Source of the DNA: Nocardioides donggukensis
GTDB taxonomy: Bacteria > Actinomycetota > Actinomycetes > Propionibacteriales > Nocardioidaceae
DNA: 64,000 nucleotides
NCBI RefSeq assembly: GCF_014842875.1
Contig: NZ_JACYXZ010000003.1
Coordinates: forward strand, 434,001-498,000
Reading direction: 5' to 3'
Both the position numbers and the translations under genes were made by a program. Shown piece after piece: positions 50,406-63,640 of the stretch. Under the pieces are notes generated by a model that had not been told where the DNA came from, ran no database searches, and was given only the letters and a program-made list of their open reading frames with translations. The number at the start of each line of letters is the position of its first letter. Position 1 is the first letter of the stretch.

Positions 50406-51302
50406 GGCGATCCCGTCCAGGATGTCCGCCTCGCTCACCACCAGCCGGTCCGCCCGGGTGCGCCGCAGCACGCGGTCCAGGATCAGGGCGCCGGCGCCGA
50501 TGACGTCCGCCCGGCCGGGGTGCAGGTATGGCAGCTCCAGCCGCTCGGCCACCGTCATGCCCAGCAGCCGGGCGGTCATGGCATGCACCCCGCGGGCGTC
50601 GACCACCGCCTGGTCGAGCGCGTCCCGGTCGTACGCCGGCAGGTCGAGCACGCCGGCGGCGACGGTCAGGACCGTCCCGGCGACACCGACCACGGTGGCC
50701 GCCTCGGACGCCGGGACCGGACAGGCGTCGAGGGCGGCGTCGATGTCGGCCGTGGCCGCGGCCACCTCCGCGGCCGTCGGCGGGTCGGTGCGCAGGTGCC
50801 GCTCGTGCATCCGCACGGACCCGATGTCCATGGAGTGACCCTCCGGCGGCCCTTCGCCGGGCCGCGCGGGGCCCAGGACGAGCTCGGTCGACCCGCCGCC
50901 GATGTCCACGACCAGCACCGGGGGCTCCGGATCCACCCTGAGGTGGCGGACGGCGCCGGCGAAGGCGAGCCGCGCCTCCTCGTGCCCGGCCAGCACCTCC
51001 GGGTCGACACCCAGCCGCTCCCGCACCCCGGCAGCGAAGAGGTCGCCGTTGGTCGCGTCCCGGGCCGCCGAGGTGGCGCAGAACCGCAGCCGCTCCACGG
51101 GGAGCCGCTCGAGGACGGCGGCGTACTCGTCGAGCGCCGCGAAGGCCCGCTCCAGGGCCTCCGGCGCCAGCCGACCGGTGCGGTCGACGTCCTGCCCCAG
51201 CCGGACCATCCGGGTCTCCCGTGCCAGCACCTCGCCCGAGGGCAGGTCGGCCACCATGAGCTTGATCGTGTTCGTGCCGCAGTCGACGGCGGCCACCCTC
51301 AC
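50364..51302 (-). CDS. ppx: Exopolyphosphatase/pppGpp phosphohydrolase (Ppx/GppA)
   Basis: 312 residues from GTG 51302, overlapping the DUF501 stop. ASKHA fold: phosphate loop VAAVDCGTNTIKLMV (about 4-18), FCATSAARDATNG, VVDIGGGSTELVLG, MDIGSVRMHERH, and C-terminal GAGALILDRVL. No HD domain, as in the short actinobacterial Ppx. Last 13 residues are encoded by a tandem repeat unit. Gene order eno-FtsB-DUF501-ppx is conserved (Rv1023-Rv1026). Confidence 0.93.
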   Translation of the reverse strand: MRVAAVDCGTNTIKLMVADLPSGEVLARETRMVRLGQDVDRTGRLAPEALERAFAALDEYAAVLERLPVERLRFCATSAARDATNGDLFAAGVRERLGVDPEVLAGHEEARLAFAGAVRHLRVDPEPPVLVVDIGGGSTELVLGPARPGEGPPEGHSMDIGSVRMHERHLRTDPPTAAEVAAATADIDAALDACPVPASEAATVVGVAGTVLTVAAGVLDLPAYDRDALDQAVVDARGVHAMTARLLGMTVAERLELPYLHPGRADVIGAGALILDRVLRRTRADRLVVSEADILDGIAWSLMESSEERASD

Positions 51303-51829
51303 GTGGCAGAGCCCCGCGGCACGCACGGACCCGAGGACCACCACTCGCCCAGCAGGTCCAGGACCTCGTCGCCGAGGGGGTTCACACCGCGCCCCTGGGC
51401 CAGCGCCTGGCCGGCGAGGACGTGCAGGCACTTGACCCGGTCCGGCATCCCGCCCGCCGAGACACCGGCGATCTCGGGGACCTCGCCGATCGCGGTTCGC
51501 GCCGCCAGGTAGGCCTCGTGCGCGGCGGCGTACGAGGCCGCAAGGTCGGGGTCCTCGGCGAGCCGCTGCTGCATCTCCCGCATCAGCCCGGACGCCTCGA
51601 GCGTCCCGATCCGCGACGCCGCCCGCGGGCAGGTCAGGTAGAAGGTCGTGGGGAACGGCGTCCCGTCGTCGAGCCTCGGCTCGGTGGCCACCACGTCGGG
51701 GTTGCCGCACGGGCACCGGTGACCGATGCCGTGGATCGAGCGCGGCGGGCGGCCGAGCTGGGCCTCGATCGCGGACTCGTCGTCCAGGCCGATCGGTCCG
51801 GCCGGGACAGGGCTGGGCGGCTGGCTCAC
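51299..51829 (-). CDS. DUF501 domain-containing protein
   Basis: 176 residues from GTG 51829. Family traits: RCPCGNPDVVATEPRLDDGTPFPTTFYLTCP and a C-terminal PDRVKCLHVLAGQALAQGRG with three to four conserved cysteines, possibly a metal site. Function unknown; the gene lies between FtsB-like and ppx genes in nearly all actinobacteria (Rv1025). Overlaps both neighbours by four bases. Confidence 0.92.
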   Translation of the reverse strand: MSQPPSPVPAGPIGLDDESAIEAQLGRPPRSIHGIGHRCPCGNPDVVATEPRLDDGTPFPTTFYLTCPRAASRIGTLEASGLMREMQQRLAEDPDLAASYAAAHEAYLAARTAIGEVPEIAGVSAGGMPDRVKCLHVLAGQALAQGRGVNPLGDEVLDLLGEWWSSGPCVPRGSAT

Positions 51830-52380
51830 GGGGCCGGGGCCTGGATCTTCTGCTCGGGCCGGTCGGCCGGGTCCTCCGGGTCGCCGGCGGCCTCCACCGA
51901 GGCCCAGGCGGTCTCCCACCACGGCGTCGGCTCGATCCCCTCGACCGAGTCCGGGTCGCTGAGCTGGTCCGGGGAGTCGAGCGGCTCGCCGTTCTCGTCG
52001 ATCACCTGGTAGCCGGTCTCGCCGGGCATGACGTAGCCGAACCGCTCGCGGGCCTGCATCTCGACGTAGGCGTCGTCCTGCCAGCGCTGCTTCTCCCGCT
52101 CCAGGGCCTCGATGTCCTGCCCGGTCTCGGCGATCTGCGCGTTGAGGTCGGCGATGTGGTCGCGCTGCTGCAGGTAGGCGCGCATGCTCGAGGCGTAGGA
52201 CACCGCCAGCACGGCCACCACCAGGACCAGGACCGTGGCCCGGCCGGTCAGGCGAGGCCGGACGGTGCCGCCCGGGCCCGGGCGGCCAGGCGCCGCACTC
52301 GACGAGCGGCTCCGCTGCGGGCGCGGGCCGACCGGCCCCCGGGGTCCGCGGGGGCCGCCCCTCGTCCGGCGGTCGGGCAC
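51826..52380 (-). CDS. FtsB/DivIC-type septum formation protein
   Basis: 184 residues from GTG 52380, seven bases after the eno stop (a GTG at 52422 would overlap eno by 35 bases). A basic Arg/Pro/Gly-rich cytoplasmic tail (1-60) precedes one membrane helix (about 63-83, ATVLVLVVAVLAVSYA) and a coiled coil (YLQQRDHIADLNAQIAETGQDIEALEREKQRW), then YVEMQARERFGYVMPGE, the FtsB-family motif. Acts in the FtsQLB divisome complex. The Asp/Glu/Pro tail is variable. Confidence 0.88.
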   Translation of the reverse strand: MPDRRTRGGPRGPRGPVGPRPQRSRSSSAAPGRPGPGGTVRPRLTGRATVLVLVVAVLAVSYASSMRAYLQQRDHIADLNAQIAETGQDIEALEREKQRWQDDAYVEMQARERFGYVMPGETGYQVIDENGEPLDSPDQLSDPDSVEGIEPTPWWETAWASVEAAGDPEDPADRPEQKIQAPAP

Positions 52381-52387
52381 GGCGCGA

Positions 52388-53704
<1,317 letters not shown>

Positions 53705-53760
53705 TCAGCCTAGCGCCGTCGGGCCGCCCCGCCCGGCAGGCCCGGCGGGCGTGGGACGGG

Positions 53761-53815
53761 TCAGCCGGTGCTCAGCCGGTGGTCAGCCGGTGCTCAGCCG
53801 GTGGTCAGCCGGTCG
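53761..53815. repeat. Five 11-bp tandem repeats at the mazG stop
   Basis: Units TCAGCCGGTGS at 53761, 53772, 53783, 53794 and 53805. TCA of the last unit is the mazG stop codon; the four others repeat it downstream, so the reading ACCGGCTGA recurs. Confidence 0.88.
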
Positions 53816-54434
53816 TCGGCCGGTCGGCGGCCACCACCCGGCGTACGGCGTCACGCAGGGTCTGCTCCGGGTCGACCCCGACCGCCCGCGCCTCGGCGAC
53901 CAGGCCGAGCATCCGCTCCCCGAGACCCGCATCCGGACCGGCAGCGACCTCGGGAGCGACGCCGGTGCGCGCGAGCCGGTCGAGGACCTTGTCGGCGAGC
54001 AGCAGCGCCGGCAGCGTCGGGGGCAGGCCGTCGAGCACCGACGTGCGCCGCTTCTCCTCGGCCTTGATCGCCTCCCACATCTCGTTCACGGTCGCGGCGT
54101 CGGGCCGGTCCTCGGCGTCCGGCTCGCCGTCGCCGAACACGTGCGGGTTGCGCCGCACCAGCTTGGCGACCAGGTCGCCCGCGACGTCGTCGACGGTGAA
54201 GCCCTCCGACTCGGCGGCGATGGCGGCGTGGAAGAAGACCTGGAGCAGGAGATCCCCGAGCTCCTCGCGGAGGTGCTCGGCGTCGCCGGTGTCGATCGCC
54301 TCCAGCGTCTCGTGGGTCTCCTCGAGCAGGTAGCGGGCCAGCGAGCGGTGGGTCTGCCCGGCCTTCCAGGCACACTCCGTCCGGAGCCTGGCCATCACCC
54401 CGGCCAGCTCGACGAGCCGGTCACCCGGTGCCAC
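53805..54434 (-). CDS. mazG: MazG nucleotide pyrophosphohydrolase
   Basis: 209 residues from GTG 54434. MazG helical bundle with metal-binding EETHE (about 39-43) and EELGDLLLQVFFHAAIA, then VRRNPHVFGD, all typical of NTP-PPase MazG; removes damaged nucleoside triphosphates. Shorter than the two-domain E. coli protein. The start is three bases after the lipoprotein stop. Its 3' end lies in an 11-bp tandem repeat. Confidence 0.92.
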   Translation of the reverse strand: MAPGDRLVELAGVMARLRTECAWKAGQTHRSLARYLLEETHETLEAIDTGDAEHLREELGDLLLQVFFHAAIAAESEGFTVDDVAGDLVAKLVRRNPHVFGDGEPDAEDRPDAATVNEMWEAIKAEEKRRTSVLDGLPPTLPALLLADKVLDRLARTGVAPEVAAGPDAGLGERMLGLVAEARAVGVDPEQTLRDAVRRVVAADRPTTG

Positions 54435-54437
54435 GGC

Positions 54438-55126
54438 TCAGCCGCAGGACTGGGACGCCGGCAGCGCGTCGGCGTACTCGGTGTCGGCCTCGGTCGGGTC
54501 CGCGCCGTCCGCGCCCAGCCTGGCCAGGTCCGACACCGGGGCGGAGAGGGACTCGTCCGGAGCGGTGTAGGCCAGCTCCTGGTCGACCGTGCCGAAGCGC
54601 GGGTCGAGCTCGACGTCCTGCTCGGCCGCCCAGGCCGAGAACACCTCGCCACCGGCCGTATCCAGCTCCTGCGGGTCCGCCTCCGAGCCGAGCTCGCGCT
54701 GGCCGATCTGGTTGAAGACGGCGCCCACGTAGGTGTTCGTGGTGAGGACCTCGAGGACCGCGTCCCGCTCGTCGTCGGGCAGGTCCTGCTCGCGGACCCG
54801 GTCCTCCAGGTCGTTGACGGCGCGGGCGTACTCGGGGCCGACCTCGATGTCGAACTCCTCGGCATACTCCTCGGCCTGGATCCCGGCCACCTGCAGGGAC
54901 AGGGCGAGGGCCCGGATCCGCGCCATCGAGAGGCGGGCGTCGTTCTGCTCCAGCGAGGGCCGGTTGATCTCGCAGTAGGCCTCGGCGAACCGGTCCGCCT
55001 CCGACATCGAGACCGACCGCTCGCCGACCACCGCGGCGTCGCCGGGGTACAGGTCGGCCGACCCGCAGCCGGTGAGCGCGATCAGGCCGACGAGGGCGGC
55101 GGCGTACCTCTGCAGCGGACGGGTCC

Positions 55127-55130
<4 letters not shown>
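54438..55130 (-). CDS. SurA-N-like lipoprotein between mfd and mazG
   Basis: 230 residues from GTG 55130, overlapping the mfd stop (GTGA). Lipobox LTGC at Cys22. The mature part is helical and acidic: VSMSEADRFAEAYCEI, EYARAVNDLEDRVREQDLPDDERDAVLEVL, resembling the N-terminal chaperone domain of SurA/PrsA-like proteins, without a PPIase domain. C-terminal SQSCG may pair with the internal cysteine. Client unknown. Confidence 0.8.
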
Positions 55131-58654
<3,524 letters not shown>

Positions 58655-58689
58655 GGGGGTCCCTTCAGGTGAGCGGAGGCGCCGGAACT

Positions 58690-58752
58690 CCGCAATTGCG
58701 GCCGTGTGACACATCGGCGAGCCGATTCTGTGTCATTCGGCCGCAATTGCGG
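58690..58752. repeat. Double AATT-core palindromic element, copy 2
   Basis: CCGCAATTGCGG at 58690-58701 and 58741-58752 with arms continuing as CCGTGTGACACA/TGTGTCATTCGG. The loop forms its own TCGGC/GCCGA hairpin, different from copy 1 (18452-18516). It lies 36-98 bases upstream of mfd. Confidence 0.85.
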
Positions 58753-58881
58753 GACTTCGGACACCACGGAAGCCCCCTGTCCATGGACGAGGGGGTGCAA
58801 TCCGATGATACGTGCGGGCGGGGCGCGGGCCGCAGTCGGCCGGACCGGTACGCCGGGTCGCCGGCGTCGACGACTCCAGAG

Positions 58882-58900
58882 CCGACACAAGCGACGGGTC
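58882..58900 (-). repeat. Solitary copy of the CCCGTCGCTTGTGTCGG motif after a VOC gene
   Basis: Minus-strand reading GA-CCCGTCGCTTGTGTCGG begins inside the TGA stop (58899-58901) of the VOC gene. Identical over about 20 bases to the unit repeated three times after the SGNH gene at 46561. Confidence 0.85.
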
Positions 58901-59303
58901 AGGGGGACTCGGCGGCGGCGCGCTCGGGTTCGCTGCGGAGCACGCAGAACTCGTTGCCCTCGGGGTCGGCGAGGACCACCCAGCCGACGCCGGGGCCGTA
59001 GTGGTCGCGGTGGTCGGCCAGCTCGGTCGCCCCCAGCGAGAGCAGCCGCTCGACCTCCTCGTCCCGTGTTCCGGCCGAGGGCCGCAGGTCGAAGTGCAGG
59101 CGGTTCTTGGTCAGCTTCTCGTCCGGGACCTCGATGAACAGCAGCTGGCGCTCACCGTCCGGGCTCTGGATCAGGCACTCGCTGTGCTCGGGGTCGTTGG
59201 GGTCGTCGGGTGGGTCGACGTACCCCAGGACCTGCCTCCACCACTCCGCGAGCCGGTAGGCGTCGACGCAGTCGACGCTGGTGTGCGCGATGTAGGACGT
59301 CAT
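58899..59303 (-). CDS. VOC family glyoxalase-like protein
   Basis: 134 residues from ATG 59303. One VOC unit of two beta-alpha-beta-beta-beta modules: HTSVDCVDAYRLAEWWRQVL, RQLLFIEVPDEKLTKNRLHFD, EEVERLLSLGA, WVVLADPEGNEFCVL. The His and Glu positions of the metal site (RLHFDL, NEFCVL) are kept. Substrate unknown. Followed by the stop-associated repeat. Confidence 0.86.
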   Translation of the reverse strand: MTSYIAHTSVDCVDAYRLAEWWRQVLGYVDPPDDPNDPEHSECLIQSPDGERQLLFIEVPDEKLTKNRLHFDLRPSAGTRDEEVERLLSLGATELADHRDHYGPGVGWVVLADPEGNEFCVLRSEPERAAAESP

Positions 59304-59344
59304 GGCACCAGCGTGCACCCGCGCGAGACCTGCGTCGACAGCCC

Positions 59345-60136
59345 TCAGTCGGTGCCGTGCTCGCGCACGAAGGCCAGGATCGGCTCGGCCAGCTCGGGGC
59401 GGCAGACGATGAGGTCGGGCAGCGACACGTCGGACTGGTTGTAGGCCAGCTCCGAGCCGTCCACCCGGGAGCAGAACAGGCCAGCGGCCCGGGCCACCGC
59501 GACCGGCGCCGCGTTGTCCCACTCGTACTGTCCCCCGGCGTGCACGTAGGCGTCGGCGACGTCGCGCACGACCGACATCACCTTCACCCCGGCCGAGCCC
59601 ATCGGCACCAGGTCCGCGCCGATCTCGGCGGCCAGCGCCTCGACGAACGCCGGCGGACGGCTGCGGGAGACCGCGATCCGGGGCCGCTGCGCGGTGCGCG
59701 GCGGCACGACGGACGGGGTGCCGGTGTTGAAGGTCTCCCCCAGCACCGGCTGCGCCACGGCCCCAGCGACCAGCTCGCCCTCCTGCCAGAGCGCCACGTG
59801 CACCGCCCAGTCGTCGCGCGGGGGCTCGGAGAACTCACGGGTGCCGTCCAGCGGGTCGATGATCCAGACCCGCTTGGCGCTCAGCCGGGCGTCCTTGTCG
59901 GCGGCGTTCTCGAGGGCCTCCTCGGAGAGCACCGCGTCGTCGGGCCGGTGCTCGGCGAGCAGCGACATCAGCAGGTCGTGCGCGGCCAGGTCACCGGCAT
60001 CCTTGAGCGCCTTGCCCTCGTGCCCCTCCTCCCGCACCTCGAGCAGGCGGTCGCCGGCCACGCCGGCCAGCCAGGTGGCGAGCACGTGGTCGTCGTGGGC
60101 GGCGGCGGGCGGCGGGGTTCCGGGATCGAAGGTCAC
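59345..60136 (-). CDS. CysQ/inositol-monophosphatase family phosphatase
   Basis: 263 residues from GTG 60136. Li-sensitive phosphatase motifs: SEEALENAADKDARL, the metal site WIIDPLDGTREF, and the distal GGQYEWDNAAPVAVARAAG. These fit the CysQ-type PAP/PAPS phosphatases that recycle 3'-phosphoadenosine phosphate in sulfate assimilation; inositol or fructose bisphosphate activity cannot be excluded. CAGAGT six bases upstream might be a leaderless -10. Confidence 0.9.
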   Translation of the reverse strand: MTFDPGTPPPAAAHDDHVLATWLAGVAGDRLLEVREEGHEGKALKDAGDLAAHDLLMSLLAEHRPDDAVLSEEALENAADKDARLSAKRVWIIDPLDGTREFSEPPRDDWAVHVALWQEGELVAGAVAQPVLGETFNTGTPSVVPPRTAQRPRIAVSRSRPPAFVEALAAEIGADLVPMGSAGVKVMSVVRDVADAYVHAGGQYEWDNAAPVAVARAAGLFCSRVDGSELAYNQSDVSLPDLIVCRPELAEPILAFVREHGTD

Positions 60137-60267
60137 GGGCCAACTCTGCCACGAGTGAGGTCCGTGCAGGACGGCCGCGCCCCGCGCCATGGCCACAACG
60201 GGCCACGACCCCCCGGGGGTCACCCCAGTCCTCGGCCAGACCGGCTCGGACCACCGCCCGCCGTACC

Positions 60268-60273
60268 TAGACT
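60268..60273 (+). promoter_or_regulatory. Candidate -10 (TAGACT) of lipoprotein gene
   Basis: TAGACT, 55 bases before ATG 60329; with this promoter the message would have a leader of about 48 bases including GGGGGAG. Confidence 0.4.
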
Positions 60274-60328
60274 CCGGAGTCGGGGCTGGAAAGTGGGGGA
60301 TGTCCGTTCCCCCCGGGGGAGATCGTCG

Positions 60329-61021
60329 ATGCTGAAGTGTTGCGGGGGAGCCGGCGCACTGGCCGGAGCGCTGCTGCTGCTGGGCACCGGGTGCCAGGCC
60401 TCCACCGAGGCCGGTCCGACCCCAGGGGCGAGCGGTACGCCGTCCGTGGGGCAGGCCGCGGGACAGGACGAGGAGTCCACACCCGGCCCTGCTGCGCCAC
60501 TGCCGTCCGGCACCGGTCGCGCGGGGCTGCCCGACCCGCCCACGACGGACTCACCGAGCCCTCGCGGCACGGCCCCGCCGGAGGCGACGGGCGGTGAGGG
60601 GACGGTGCTGACCAGCGGCACGGCCCGGCTGCCCCGTGCTCCGCGGGCCGACCGGAGGCCCCTGGTCTCCCTGCCCCTTCCGGCCGCCGCCAGCGGTGGC
60701 GGCGTGGTCGCCGGATATCCGCGGCCGGCCCTGTCGCCGGTTGCGCGCAGCGACGCCCTGGCCACCAGCGTCTCGCCGGCGCGACGAAGCCTGCAGGTCG
60801 GCCTGAGCGCCCGATCGGGCCGGACGCCCGAGGGGGTGCTCCGGCACTACCGGCGCCGCCTCGCGGAGCGGGGCTTCCGCGAGGCCCCGATCGTCGCCGT
60901 GGCCGGCTCCGAGGCCACCGTGTTCCGGCGCGGTCGGGACACCGTCACCATCACGACTCGCGACGCCGGCTCCACGACGCACTACTCGCTCCTGGCGACG
61001 TTGTGGGCTCGCCGCAGCTGA
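60329..61021 (+). CDS. Uncharacterised lipoprotein with Pro/Ser/Thr-rich linker
   Basis: 230 residues from ATG 60329 with GGGGGAG eight bases upstream. Lipobox LGTGC (Cys22). Residues 25-130 are low-complexity (Pro/Ser/Thr/Gly/Ala). The C-terminal 75 residues (VLRHYRRRLAERGFREAPIV, ATVFRRGRDTVTITT) look like a small alpha/beta domain with a beta-hairpin end, similar to domains seen in other actinobacterial lipoproteins. I do not recognise a family. Followed by 292 bases without a gene. Confidence 0.78.
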   Translation: MLKCCGGAGALAGALLLLGTGCQASTEAGPTPGASGTPSVGQAAGQDEESTPGPAAPLPSGTGRAGLPDPPTTDSPSPRGTAPPEATGGEGTVLTSGTARLPRAPRADRRPLVSLPLPAAASGGGVVAGYPRPALSPVARSDALATSVSPARRSLQVGLSARSGRTPEGVLRHYRRRLAERGFREAPIVAVAGSEATVFRRGRDTVTITTRDAGSTTHYSLLATLWARRS

Positions 61022-61313
61022 CCGGCTCCCCCACTGTCGTGGTCGGGACGGAGAGGCCCGCGCTGATCGGTATCCGCAACCCCAGTCCCACCTCCTCGGG
61101 GGGTGCGTCCTCGGGTGGTGGCCCATCTGGGCAGGCCGGCCCCAGTTCGCGGCGGACGAGGCCGCACGGGCCGATTTCGCCCGTACCGTGGAACGACGGG
61201 CCTGGGGGGGATGACGTGACGAGGCGGACGACGAGCACGCGGACGCAGAGCGCCTGCGGACGCGTCGGTCTGCGCCTGCGGGCCGGCCGCTCCGGGTGTG
61301 CGGGGGCCTGAGG

Positions 61314-62606
61314 ATGTACCTCTCCGTCCGGGACCGACCGCCGCGCACAGGTGGTGCGGGCAGCTCCGACGTCACGCCGGCGACGGCTCCGCACCCGCGC
61401 CGACGGCCACGGGTCGGACGCGTGGTGCTCACCTTGGGCATGGTCAGCCTGCTGACCGACATCTCGACGGAGTCGGTCGCCGCGATCCTCCCGCTCTACC
61501 TGACGGTCGTCGTGGGGCTCTCCCCCGTCGCGTTCGGTCTCATCGACGGTCTCTACCAGGGCGCCAGCGTGCTGGTCCGGCTGGGCGGGGGCTGGATCTC
61601 CGACCGCACCGATCGACCCAAGTGGGTCGCCTTCGCCGGCTACGGGTTGTCGTGCGTGGCGCGCTTCTTCCTCCTCTTCGCGGCCGGCGCCGGCTCGATC
61701 GCCGCCGTCGTGGCCGCCGACCGCGTGGGCAAGGGCCTGCGGACGGCGCCCCGGGACGCGATGATCTCGTCGGCCACGCGCAGCGAGGACCTCGGGTTGG
61801 CGTTCGGCGTGCACCGCGCGCTCGACACGGTCGGGGCGGCGATGGGTCCGCTGATCGCCTTCCTGGTGCTGTGGTGGATCCCGGACGGATACCTCACGGT
61901 GATGGTGATCAGCCTGGCGTTCGCGGTCATCGGGGTGGCCCTGCTCGGCCTCATCGCCCCGGACCAGCGGATCCGCCCGCCACGCCCCCGCCCGACCTCT
62001 CGTCCGGCATCGCCGCCGTTCGTGTGGAAGGACCTGACCGACCGTCGACTGACCAGGCTTCTCGTGCTGGCCGCCGGGCTCGGCATCCTCACGATCGGTG
62101 ACGGGTTCCTCTACCTCACGCTGCTGGAGCGCAGCGACTTCGGCGCGGAGTGGTTCCCGCTCCTCTACGTGGGGACCAACGTGGTCTACCTCGTCCTGGC
62201 GATGCCGGTCGGCTGGGCCGCCGACCGCGCAGGACGCGCCAGGGTGCTGGTGGGCGGCCACGTGGCGCTGGCCGGCGCCTACGTCTGCGCGGCAGTTCCC
62301 GCCTCCGGGACGGTGCCCACCCTCGCCACGCTCGCGCTGCTGGGCCTCTTCTACGCCGCCACCGACGGCGTGATCGCGGCCATGGCCGGACGGCTGGTGC
62401 CGGTACAGGCCAGGGCCAGCGGCATCGCCGCCGCGCAGACCGTCGTCGCGCTGGCCCGGATGCTGGCCACCGTGGGCTTCGGCGTCCTCTGGGTGCTCGT
62501 CGGGCCGGCGACCGCCATGGCCGCCGTCGCCGCGGCGCTGGTGCTGGCCACGGCGGTCGCCGCCACGCAGGTCCGCCCGCTCGACCGGGCTCCGGTGACG
62601 CCATGA
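61314..62606 (+). CDS. Major facilitator superfamily transporter
   Basis: 430 residues from ATG 61314 (GTG 61296 would add six). Twelve hydrophobic segments; MFS motif A-like GGWISDRTDRPKWV (loop 2-3) and GWAADRAGRARVLV (loop 8-9), and VGKGLRTAPRDAMISSAT, which is typical of one MFS branch found near polysaccharide or antibiotic genes. Substrate unknown. The preceding 292 bases hold TACCGT at about 61188 as a possible -10. Stop overlaps the next start (ATGA). Confidence 0.88.
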   Translation: MYLSVRDRPPRTGGAGSSDVTPATAPHPRRRPRVGRVVLTLGMVSLLTDISTESVAAILPLYLTVVVGLSPVAFGLIDGLYQGASVLVRLGGGWISDRTDRPKWVAFAGYGLSCVARFFLLFAAGAGSIAAVVAADRVGKGLRTAPRDAMISSATRSEDLGLAFGVHRALDTVGAAMGPLIAFLVLWWIPDGYLTVMVISLAFAVIGVALLGLIAPDQRIRPPRPRPTSRPASPPFVWKDLTDRRLTRLLVLAAGLGILTIGDGFLYLTLLERSDFGAEWFPLLYVGTNVVYLVLAMPVGWAADRAGRARVLVGGHVALAGAYVCAAVPASGTVPTLATLALLGLFYAATDGVIAAMAGRLVPVQARASGIAAAQTVVALARMLATVGFGVLWVLVGPATAMAAVAAALVLATAVAATQVRPLDRAPVTP

Positions 62607-63640
62607 GCAGCCGGTCCCGGTGGGTGCTCTTCGCGGTCGTGGCCGTGGTCGCGACCCTCGTCGCCTCCGCCTTCGCGGCCCGGGAGGCCCAGCGTCATGA
62701 GGAGACCTTCTCCGTGTCCACCGAGGACGCTCAGACCACGATCGGGCAGGTCGAGGGCGGCCCCCGGGTGGCGTTCCGGCACACCGGGCTCGACGAGCGG
62801 TACGGCCGGGTCGCGCTGGTCCCGCTGGCGGACCCGTCCGGCCCGCGCGCCTTCACCGAGGCCGAGTGCGACCGGGTCGACGCCACCGAGCACGGCGCCT
62901 CCTGCCTGCGCACCGAGCGCGGCGTGGTGACCAGGTTCGAGGCCGCCCTCCTCGACGACACCTGGACCGAGGTCGGCGCCGAGCCGCTGCCGGGCATCCC
63001 GAGCCGCACCCGGCTCTCCGACGACGGCCGACTCGTGGCCACCACCTCGTTCGTCGCCGGACACTCCTACATGAGCTCCGGCTTCTCCACCGCGACCGAG
63101 ATCCACGAGCTCGACGGCACCGACCACGGGAACCTCGAGAAGTTCACCCTTCGCCTGGACGGGCGGGCCTCCTCCCCGCGCGACCGCAACGTCTGGGGGG
63201 TCACCTTCGTCGACGACCGCACGTTCTACGCGACCGTCGGAACCGGGGGGAGGACGTACCTGGTCGAGGGCGACCTCGTGGAGCGCACCCTCACCTCCGT
63301 GGGGAGCGGAGCCGAGTGCCCCGCGGTCTCCCCCGACGGGACGAGGGTCGCGTTCAAGGTCGACGTGGCCCGCGGGCCCGAGAAGCTGTGGCAGCTGGCC
63401 GTGCTCGACCTGAGCACCGGGAAGCGCACGATCCTCGCGCACAGCCCCGAGGGCGTCGACGACCAGGTCGAGTGGCTCGACCGACGGACCCTTCTCTACG
63501 GCCTGCCCCGGGCCGACCAGCCCGGGGTCACCGACGTGTGGTCGATCGGGACCGGCAGGGGGGCGCGTCCGCAGCTGCTGATCGCGCACGCCTGGTCGCC
63601 GTCAGTGATCCGCACCGCCCCGCAGTCAGGAGAGCAGTGA
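62603..63640 (+). CDS. Membrane-anchored beta-propeller-like (TolB/WD40-type) protein
   Basis: 345 residues. N-terminal membrane anchor (about 7-28, VLFAVVAVVATLVASAFAA), then repeated beta-blade patterns such as TRLSDDGRLVATTSFV, PAVSPDGTRVAFKVDV, KLWQLAVLDLSTGKRTILAH and DVWSIGTG, as in TolB-like propellers. Probably extracytoplasmic. Overlaps the MFS gene by four bases and the next gene by one, so all three form one operon. Partner or ligand unknown. Confidence 0.82.
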   Translation: MSSRSRWVLFAVVAVVATLVASAFAAREAQRHEETFSVSTEDAQTTIGQVEGGPRVAFRHTGLDERYGRVALVPLADPSGPRAFTEAECDRVDATEHGASCLRTERGVVTRFEAALLDDTWTEVGAEPLPGIPSRTRLSDDGRLVATTSFVAGHSYMSSGFSTATEIHELDGTDHGNLEKFTLRLDGRASSPRDRNVWGVTFVDDRTFYATVGTGGRTYLVEGDLVERTLTSVGSGAECPAVSPDGTRVAFKVDVARGPEKLWQLAVLDLSTGKRTILAHSPEGVDDQVEWLDRRTLLYGLPRADQPGVTDVWSIGTGRGARPQLLIAHAWSPSVIRTAPQSGEQ

